A stretch of 18,132 nt of DNA. Source: an uncultured Collinsella sp. (GTDB lineage Bacteria; Actinomycetota; Coriobacteriia; Coriobacteriales; Coriobacteriaceae). The translations under genes and the position numbers were made by a program. Each line of letters starts with the position of its first letter. Within the stretch, counting starts at the first letter, position 1. This document shows positions 7,196-13,509 of the stretch, one piece after another. The stretch spans positions 1-18,132 of the forward strand of contig CAUDCB010000024.1 in NCBI GenBank assembly GCA_958447915.1. The letters run 5' to 3'. A model generated the notes under the pieces. The model did no database searches and was not told where the DNA came from. It was given only the letters and a program-made list of their open reading frames with translations.

Positions 7196-9072
7196 CGGTC
7201 GCCACCCTCCTTGCGCTCAATCGTCACGGTCTTATCCGTCGCTTTGACTAGGTACAGGTCGCCCGTCAGGTGTTTAATCTCGCCACCGGACGCCGTACCC
7301 GGCTCGCCGTTATTGGCACGGAACATAAGCCAAGCCTCGTCGTGGAAGTTGCCCAGGTTGAGCGTCCAGGCATCGTCGCTCGTATCCACGCTCACCGTCA
7401 CGGACGAAAAACGCTGGATGGCACCCGAGCACTCCGAACCCGTCTGGTGGCGCAGGTCGGGCGCAGACTTGGTAAGCCAGTCCAGGTAGTCGGTCAGGCC
7501 GCCCTTGTAGACCTCCCAGCCCTCCTTAGCGCCGCGATCGGGATCCAGCAGGTCATCGGGATGCATAAAGTGAGTACTCACGTAGTGCATGTTGAGCTCG
7601 GACACCGCGGCCAGACGCATATAGGTGTCATCGACCATGCCGCCCGAGACGATACGCGGCTGCTCCACAATGCCATCGCTCGCCACGCCAAACTCCTGCA
7701 CATACGGCAGATCAGTGCCATCCTCAAAATACGTACTGGAAATGGTCTTAATGCGCGGCACGTCGGTACCGATAATCTTGCGGGCGCAGGCCGAAAGGAT
7801 ATTCGACGGCGGCACGTAGACCGAGCCGTGCGCATTGGGCAGTACGTCGTCTTGGAAGGCGATAAGCTCGTTGAGCGATGCAACAAGCGTCTCTTTGTTC
7901 TTCCATGTCTTGTAGTCGTACAGCGTGCCATAGTCGGTGTCCCAGAGTGCCAGCGGCTGATGGTTGTAGCCGTGGAAGCCCAGCTCTCCGCCCATCTGCA
8001 GCAGCATGCCGCCAAAGTAGCGGAACTGCGTGGTATCGGCCTGGCGCGTGGGCTCGGTTTGGTTGACCACATCCTCGTAGTTTTCGATCATCACGCCGGT
8101 ATAGCGAATGCCGTATTGCTGCGCGAGTTTTTGCAGGTCGGGCCACCACACCTTGGCATAAAAATCGGTGATAGAAAGGCCGTAGTCGCGTTTGACGTAC
8201 GTGCCGTCGCCCGAGGGAACGGGGCTCGGGAAATCGTCCAGGTAAAACACCGCGCTATTGATGACCGGATAGGCCGTGGCATCGCCCAACAGGCTCACGG
8301 CCGCGGCATAGAAACCACGCATAACCTTGTCGTAGATACCGATATTGCACACCACGGTACGCCCGGTGCCGCAATCGCTCGACCAAATAAGCGGAGTACC
8401 CGTGTCGCCGGTTTTAGCCCACACATGGGCCGTCTCACGCAGCGAAACCGAAAGCGACGAATCGAAGGGATCCGATAACTCATAACGCTGGCCGCCGCCG
8501 ATCATAAAGTCCTCGCTCGGCACGATGCTCTCTGCCGTCGCATATTCATAGCCGGCAGAATCGATGCCCAGTTTGGGACCGATTGCCTGCAGATAGCTCG
8601 AATTGTCCGGCGTCATGGCGAGCATCAGCGAACCGCCGGAGCTCACCCAGCTCATGATGTCGGAGAGGTGCGTACCGAGCCCATCGATCGAAGGCATCAG
8701 TAAAATCACGCGGTCGAAGGATGTGAGGGAAGGAATCGCATCAACACCATCGGTGGCAATATCCACATCGCGGTGGGCAATTTTCATGTCGAGCAGAATC
8801 TGGTCAAACTGCTCTTTGACGTCCTCGACACCGTCCTGGTCCGAGTCGGTAATAACCAAGCACGTGGGCTTTTTGCCAAACATCGCCGAGCTTGCCGGTA
8901 CCGCGTCATTGGCGGCGAGCATGCCCAGCTTGTGCTGTCCGGCGCTGTACTGCACGCCGGCTCGCTCCACAAGTAGCACGGCGGCCATGGCGATAAAGAC
9001 AGCCCATACCACGAGCAGCCCCATCCAGCGAAAATGGCCCGCACGCTCGCGGATATGTTGCACCACGCTCAT
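7192..9072 (-). CDS. pelA: PelA-type polysaccharide deacetylase, membrane-anchored (Gram-positive PelA-DA)
   Basis: This 626-residue protein has one N-terminal membrane segment (about 16-36) and is otherwise predicted to be extracellular. Residues about 68-170 form a Rossmann- or flavodoxin-like domain (CLVITDSDQDG, VILLMPSIDGLG). The deacetylase domain follows, with YLDDFPSP (277-284, paired metal or base Asp at 279-280), GFHGYNH (366-371, the HxxxH zinc ligands) and STHFMHPDD (499-507). A small beta-rich domain ends the protein. It lacks the glycoside hydrolase domain found at the N-terminus of Pseudomonas PelA, as in the Gram-positive pel clusters. Removal of acetyl groups from Pel outside the membrane is the family role. 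ATGA overlap with pelE and a GGAGAGGAGG ribosome binding site support the start. Confidence 0.9.
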   Translation of the reverse strand: MSVVQHIRERAGHFRWMGLLVVWAVFIAMAAVLLVERAGVQYSAGQHKLGMLAANDAVPASSAMFGKKPTCLVITDSDQDGVEDVKEQFDQILLDMKIAHRDVDIATDGVDAIPSLTSFDRVILLMPSIDGLGTHLSDIMSWVSSGGSLMLAMTPDNSSYLQAIGPKLGIDSAGYEYATAESIVPSEDFMIGGGQRYELSDPFDSSLSVSLRETAHVWAKTGDTGTPLIWSSDCGTGRTVVCNIGIYDKVMRGFYAAAVSLLGDATAYPVINSAVFYLDDFPSPVPSGDGTYVKRDYGLSITDFYAKVWWPDLQKLAQQYGIRYTGVMIENYEDVVNQTEPTRQADTTQFRYFGGMLLQMGGELGFHGYNHQPLALWDTDYGTLYDYKTWKNKETLVASLNELIAFQDDVLPNAHGSVYVPPSNILSACARKIIGTDVPRIKTISSTYFEDGTDLPYVQEFGVASDGIVEQPRIVSGGMVDDTYMRLAAVSELNMHYVSTHFMHPDDLLDPDRGAKEGWEVYKGGLTDYLDWLTKSAPDLRHQTGSECSGAIQRFSSVTVSVDTSDDAWTLNLGNFHDEAWLMFRANNGEPGTASGGEIKHLTGDLYLVKATDKTVTIERKEGGDR

Positions 9073-9974
9073 CGGGCCTCCTCTCCTTCACGCCAAAATG
9101 CCAGCCTCTCACGATTTTCGGCATTCAAATACACATGCTGCTTATCGATCGCGTCGATTACACGCCGTACCGCCTGCCCATCGCGACGAATCACAGCCAA
9201 GCGCAAGCAGAGCATCCACACGTCCTGCTCGTCTGACGCATCGATCGCCAACTGGCTAGCGACGTCCTCCGCCTTATCAATCTCGCCGGCATCGGCCAGC
9301 GCCGTGGCATAGCGAATGCGCAGCGCCGGCCCGTCCTCGCGTTCGCAACGACGCGCAAGCAAGCGTGCATACTGCTGACGCTGAATCTGTGCCACGCGGC
9401 CCTCTGCCAGACCCGAGTCCAGATAGGCGCCCAAAAAGTCGCAATACGCATCCAGGTTATGCGAGCTGGGATCGGTCTTAAACGCGCGTTCCAACTGCTG
9501 CAGCTTAAGATCGGACTCCTTGGAAATCTGCGCCACCGCCGTCGCGGCATAGTGCGCGACCTCAACATCGTCGTTGAGTTTTGCTGCCTGCAACTGTGCC
9601 AGATACGCATCCGGATCCTCGGTAAGCATGGAGAGCATCAGACGGCGGCGGTCGCCCGGGTCGTTGACGATCAGCGCTTCCTCGAGCGGCACCACGCCAT
9701 CATCGCCCTCGCGTCCCTGCACCAGCATACTGCGATGCATGTCATCGTTAATGCGCAGCGTCTCCAGCGTGGCGTCCTTAAGGTCGTCACCGAACACCGC
9801 GCTACGCACCGAGAGCAGTGCCACGAGCAACGGGCCCCACAACGGTACGAGAACCATCACGGCAAGCATGTGCCCTCGAACCGGCAGCAAGCCCAGTTTC
9901 ATAAGCGTCCACAGCACCAGACAGGCCAGCGCATGAATTAATAGCAGTACGGCAGCAACGACAAGCGAGATCAA
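9069..9974 (-). CDS. pelE: PelE, membrane-anchored TPR-like protein of the Pel complex
   Basis: This 301-residue protein has two N-terminal membrane helices (about 3-26 and 36-57), then a cytosolic helical region. The conserved PelE stretch is visible: PLEEALIVNDPGDRRR (96-111) followed by DDVEVAHYAATAVAQI (135-150). Further helical repeats with TPR character follow (YATALADAGEIDKAEDVA). PelE binds PelD and PelG and is thought to help recruit PelF. The start codon is TTG at 9974, fused to the pelD stop as TTGA. GGGGGAGG lies 4 bases upstream, and no better start is seen. Confidence 0.85.
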   Translation of the reverse strand: MISLVVAAVLLLIHALACLVLWTLMKLGLLPVRGHMLAVMVLVPLWGPLLVALLSVRSAVFGDDLKDATLETLRINDDMHRSMLVQGREGDDGVVPLEEALIVNDPGDRRRLMLSMLTEDPDAYLAQLQAAKLNDDVEVAHYAATAVAQISKESDLKLQQLERAFKTDPSSHNLDAYCDFLGAYLDSGLAEGRVAQIQRQQYARLLARRCEREDGPALRIRYATALADAGEIDKAEDVASQLAIDASDEQDVWMLCLRLAVIRRDGQAVRRVIDAIDKQHVYLNAENRERLAFWREGEEAR

Positions 9975-12139
9975 GCGGCCTCCCCCTCACCGTTGCCAGC
10001 GGGCGCGATGCGCTGCAGCAGGGCCACTACGTCCTCGCTGCCGACGGGTTCCACCGTAATGTGCTTGGCGCCCAAGCGCGCACAAATAACGGGCAGGTCG
10101 GCCTCGGTCGCCTGACGCATGAGCAGGTAAAGCGTGTCTCCATCGACCAGGCCCGCAGCGTCACTCTCGCGAATCGCCGGCCCAATGGCGCCGACCAGCT
10201 CGCCAACGGGCTCCATGCCCGGCACCACGCGCAGGAGCAAGAAGCTCCCCATCTTGTTGTACGCAAGCGCTTGCTCGGCGGCAAGCTCCTGGCCAAAGGC
10301 ATCGTGGTTGAGCACGCACGTGCCGGCAACGCAGCGCTTATCCTGCGCCACGGCCTCGTAATCGAAGGCGCGTCCCAACGCGCTTTCCACCAGGCCGCAC
10401 AGGATGCGGAACAGGTTTTGGTAGTACAGGGTCATTTGGCTTTCGGCCACGTGACGCACGAAGATCAACACGGCGGGGGCTCCATCGCGCTCGATCGCAT
10501 AGCCAAACATCGGAAGCCCCGGCGTCAGTGCGCGGTTCACCCACAAACCAGAGATCGAACCTTGGAGCACGGGCGCAAGGTCGTCGAGCGAGAGCGAGCG
10601 CGGCACATTGTTGGAAATCGCCGGGCTCGCCGCTACCAAGCGCGCAAATGCCCCGCCCGAAACATGGTAGATTGTCACCGAATCGTTCTCGAGAATCTCA
10701 CCCAGCAGCTCGCAGCACTTGCGGTATATATCACGCGGGTTGAGTACGTCGAGCTCCTGCGTCACGGCAAAGATCTTGCCAAAGCTGTCGTGGCGCCCCA
10801 CAATCTGGCGCTTGTAGGCACGCTTGTCCTCAATCGCGTCGTGATAGAGCCGCGTTAGGAACGTATTGCGGTTTCGCACAAGCTCGTTCTCGTCACGTTC
10901 CGCCTTAACGGCCTCGCTGTTGCGCAGCTGCACATAGCCGCACACGGCGCCCACCACAAAGTACGCGATAAACGGCAGCCAGTTGGAAGGCTCATAGAAC
11001 AAACCCTGAAAGGTATAGCCGTACAGGGCAAAATAGCTCACGGCCAGACCAATCGACGCCAGCAGTGCGGCGACCAGGCCAAAGTCGAGCCCGTAGAGCG
11101 TGCCAATCAGGACCACATAGAGCAGACGATAGTCAAGCACGTTGAGCTGGGCCGATTGGGAGAACAGATGCTCCAGCACCTCGAACAGCACCCAGGCAAC
11201 GCCCGTCTCCAGGCATTTAATAGGCAGCGCGCGCAGCTGAATGCGATCGATGGCCGCACGCAAGGGATTGGCCTTTTTGGTGCGGGTGTTAGCCCAGCGG
11301 GTGTGGATGGTCGAAAGGTCGCGCAGCAGGTCGTAACGCTGAAACCAGCCATAGCGTTTGCGAGCGACATCGCCTGCGGGCAACGCATAGCCGGTCGACT
11401 CGCCATAGGCAACGGACAGCCCGGGGAACAGACCCTGGAGCGCGCCGCCCAAGTCGCCCGCTGTGCGATGGAAAGCATCTGCAACGTCGAGCGTCTCAAA
11501 GGTCGCATCCCAACTATCAAAGACGCGATGTACCAGCACCGCTAGCTCCTCCGCGCACAGCAGGGGAAACGGCGCGTCCGCGGCACCTTGGAGCGCGACC
11601 GACCCGGTCGAGCACGCCTCGAACAGCGGCACCAAGAAGGGGTCGTCGAGCGCCGCGGAGGCTGTATAGAGATAGGGCGTGCACAGGATCTTGACCTGGA
11701 TGTCGTCTTGCGAAGCATAGTAGCGACAGAGGTCGTTGGCCGCGCGGGCAATAATGCCCTTGCCCGTTTGGGCGGCAGCATCTGCTGCATTAGCGGCATC
11801 GTCGACGCTCGCCGCGCCGCCGGTACGTTCCGCGCCCGCAGGCCCCGACACAAACAGCAGCTGCACACGGCGGCCCATACAGGCACGAAACACCGAGCGC
11901 AGCAGCTCAATGTCGCCAAAGGTCTCGGTATGCGGAGTGAGATAAGTAGAGAGGTAGACCACGCGGTCGAACTCGTAAGCCTGATCCAGGTGGCGCAGCA
12001 GCTCTTTCCACGAGCCGTGGGACGATGACTCGCGCTGCGCATCGTCGGCAGCTACAACCTGAACGTGGTCCCCGGGGAACGCCTTGGCACAAAAGTCGTT
12101 GTCAACATATGCGGTGTTGCCAACAACCAGCACCTCCAT
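9971..12139 (-). CDS. pelD: PelD-type c-di-GMP receptor with N-terminal SDR-like domain
   Basis: This 722-residue protein has four parts. Residues 1-280 resemble an SDR/NAD-epimerase fold (MEVLVVGNTAYVDNDF, RVVYLSTY, VQLLFVSG, ILCTPYLY) but lack the glycine-rich nucleotide motif. Residues about 308-404 hold four membrane helices, as in PelD. A coiled-coil linker (407-440) leads into a GAF domain (about 455-595). Residues 600-715 are a degenerate GGDEF domain: the GGDEF site reads DGDTL (666-670), but the inhibitory-site RxxD is intact (RESD, 657-660) at exactly the canonical spacing. The protein should therefore bind c-di-GMP without making it, and switch on Pel synthesis. It is the first gene of the operon; AAGGAAGGGG precedes the ATG at 12139. 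Pseudomonas PelD lacks the SDR domain. Confidence 0.9.
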   Translation of the reverse strand: MEVLVVGNTAYVDNDFCAKAFPGDHVQVVAADDAQRESSSHGSWKELLRHLDQAYEFDRVVYLSTYLTPHTETFGDIELLRSVFRACMGRRVQLLFVSGPAGAERTGGAASVDDAANAADAAAQTGKGIIARAANDLCRYYASQDDIQVKILCTPYLYTASAALDDPFLVPLFEACSTGSVALQGAADAPFPLLCAEELAVLVHRVFDSWDATFETLDVADAFHRTAGDLGGALQGLFPGLSVAYGESTGYALPAGDVARKRYGWFQRYDLLRDLSTIHTRWANTRTKKANPLRAAIDRIQLRALPIKCLETGVAWVLFEVLEHLFSQSAQLNVLDYRLLYVVLIGTLYGLDFGLVAALLASIGLAVSYFALYGYTFQGLFYEPSNWLPFIAYFVVGAVCGYVQLRNSEAVKAERDENELVRNRNTFLTRLYHDAIEDKRAYKRQIVGRHDSFGKIFAVTQELDVLNPRDIYRKCCELLGEILENDSVTIYHVSGGAFARLVAASPAISNNVPRSLSLDDLAPVLQGSISGLWVNRALTPGLPMFGYAIERDGAPAVLIFVRHVAESQMTLYYQNLFRILCGLVESALGRAFDYEAVAQDKRCVAGTCVLNHDAFGQELAAEQALAYNKMGSFLLLRVVPGMEPVGELVGAIGPAIRESDAAGLVDGDTLYLLMRQATEADLPVICARLGAKHITVEPVGSEDVVALLQRIAPAGNGEGEAA

Positions 12140-12173
12140 GACGCGCCCCTTCCTTAAAGTCCACTTTTGCCAT

Positions 12174-12202
12174 AGTCAAACATGCGTATTGTACGCTGTC
12201 AA
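12174..12202 (-). promoter_or_regulatory. Candidate promoter of the pel operon
   Basis: A perfect TTGACA (-35) occupies 12197-12202 on the minus strand. A 17-nt spacer places TTGACT at 12174-12179 as a weak -10 (3 of 6 consensus bases), about 35 bases before the pelD ATG. The -10 is poor, so the promoter may need an activator, or the true -10 may lie a base or two away. Confidence 0.35.
12184..12196. repeat. Small inverted repeat in the pelD promoter spacer, possible operator
   Basis: GCGTA and TACGC pair around a 3-nt centre, lying exactly between the TTGACA box and the putative -10 of pelD. The position suits a regulator binding site that would block or adjust the promoter. The arms are only 5 bp, so chance is not excluded. 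Confidence 0.3.
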
Positions 12203-12388
12203 CGCAAGCCGAGGCGCCTTTAAGGCTGTGTTAAGTACTTTTTTAGAGGACGGGATGAGCACAAGAGAGATGCTCCCAAGGCTGCAAATCACCCCCATGT
12301 CTTACAGCCAATCTGAAGCAATAGCACGACAGGCACATGTGCCCCATCTGGTTTTCCGGCCTTTAAAACCAACGCTTAAATGCAACGT

Positions 12389-12394
12389 TATACT
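12389..12394 (+). promoter_or_regulatory. Possible -10 box of the GT2 gene
   Basis: TATACT lies 28 bases before the ATG at 12417 and 40 before the GTG at 12429, in AT-rich sequence. No good -35 hexamer is found 16-19 bases upstream. The rest of the 12140-12416 gap shows no further clear element and no riboswitch that I can recognise. Confidence 0.25.
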
Positions 12395-12416
12395 TCTATC
12401 GGCAACGAACACATCC

Positions 12417-13388
12417 ATGGAGACCATCGTGAACTCAAACAACATTGCCGTTATCATCCCCTGCTACAACGAAGCACTAACCATTGCAAAGGTAGTAGAT
12501 GATTGTCACCGAGAGCTTCCCGAAGCAACGGTCTACGTCTACGACAACAACTCGACTGACGGCACTGCTCAAATCGCACGCGAACACGGGGCAACCGTTA
12601 AATTCGAACCGCGTCAAGGTAAAGGCAGCGTCTGCCGTCAAATGTTCCGTGATATCGAGGCCGATTGTTATCTCATGGTCGATGGAGACGACACCTATCC
12701 GGCGGAATCAGCGCGCGCACTGTGCGAGCCCATCCTTGCCGGCGAAGCGGATATGACCGTAGGCGATCGGCTCTCAAACGGCACATATGCCGAGGAGAAC
12801 AAGCGCGCCTTCCACGGCTTCGGAAACAACCTGGTACGCAGCATGATTAAGTGGATATACGGATACAGTTTCGATGATGTCATGACCGGCTATCGCGCCA
12901 TGAGCAAGCCTTTCGTCAAGACGTTCCCCGTTCTATCTGAAGGGTTTCAGATTGAGACGGAGCTATCCATCCACGCCGTCGATCATCGTTGGCGCATTAA
13001 AGATGTCCCCATCGAGTATCGCGACCGTCCAGTCGGTTCGGAATCCAAGCTCAATACCGTAAGCGACGGCATTAGAGTCATTGCTATGATTGGAACCCTC
13101 TTTAAGGACTACCGCCCGCTCAAGTTTTTCTCGCTTGTAGCACTCGCCTTTGCAGTTATTGGTCTCGCTTTAGGCATCCCCATCGTTACGGAGTACTTTG
13201 CCACCGGTCTCGTGCCTCGCTTCCCTACCGCCATGCTCGCTGCCGCTTTCATGTTCCTATGCGGACTCTCACTCGCCACGGGTTTTATCCTAGATTCCGT
13301 GGCGAAAGTGGAGCGGAAACAGTGGGAGCTCAGGGTGTATGAGGAAACAGAAAGCCGCCCATTGCATCCCTTACAAACAACAAAATAA
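12417..13388 (+). CDS. GT2 family glycosyltransferase, polyprenyl-phosphate sugar synthase-like
   Basis: This protein of about 323 residues has the GT2 fold at its N-terminus: AVIIPCYNEA (11-20), VYDNNSTDGT (41-50), RQGKGSVCRQMF (66-77) and the metal and sugar-nucleotide motif MVDGDDTYP (87-95), then DVMTGYRAM and EGFQIETELS. Two membrane helices (about 236-262 and 274-298) close the protein. This layout matches enzymes that transfer mannose or glucose from a nucleotide sugar to undecaprenyl phosphate for use outside the membrane. Substrate and acceptor cannot be read from sequence. The frame is open upstream to 12084, but that part overlaps pelD antisense and has no family match. ATG at 12417 lacks a ribosome binding site, whereas GTG at 12429 has GGAGA 5 bases upstream and may be the real start. 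The gene runs opposite to pel and is more AT-rich. Confidence 0.88.
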   Translation: METIVNSNNIAVIIPCYNEALTIAKVVDDCHRELPEATVYVYDNNSTDGTAQIAREHGATVKFEPRQGKGSVCRQMFRDIEADCYLMVDGDDTYPAESARALCEPILAGEADMTVGDRLSNGTYAEENKRAFHGFGNNLVRSMIKWIYGYSFDDVMTGYRAMSKPFVKTFPVLSEGFQIETELSIHAVDHRWRIKDVPIEYRDRPVGSESKLNTVSDGIRVIAMIGTLFKDYRPLKFFSLVALAFAVIGLALGIPIVTEYFATGLVPRFPTAMLAAAFMFLCGLSLATGFILDSVAKVERKQWELRVYEETESRPLHPLQTTK

Positions 13389-13474
13389 TACTGTGACCAT
13401 TTGTAAATAGGACCGCCTACAGTGTGATAGGCAACGCTAACAAAAAACTAGCTAATCAGACTTCATTTCTACGG

Positions 13475-13507
13475 TATAAGTTAACTCAACCTTAAAGTAA
13501 GGAGGAG
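13475..13507 (+). promoter_or_regulatory. Possible -10 and strong ribosome binding site before the surface-protein gene
   Basis: The 121-bp gap after the GT2 gene contains TATAAG at 13475-13480 without a clear -35, then AAGGAGGAG ending 2 bases before the ATG at 13510. The ribosome binding site is near-perfect and fixes the start. The promoter call is weak. Confidence 0.4.
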
Positions 13508-13509
13508 CA

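Noticed and set aside
12084..12416. Upstream extension of the GT2 reading frame
   Set aside because: It overlaps the start of pelD antisense, lacks family similarity and would bury the -10-like TATACT; the GT2 fold begins just after 12417.
12140..12416. c-di-GMP riboswitch before pelD or the GT2 gene
   Set aside because: No GEMM-like conserved segments are visible; control by c-di-GMP is explained by the PelD I-site.
13415..13432. GCCTA/TAGGC hairpin as terminator of the GT2 gene
   Set aside because: The stem is only 5 bp with an 8-nt loop and no T-run on either strand, so it is too weak to call.
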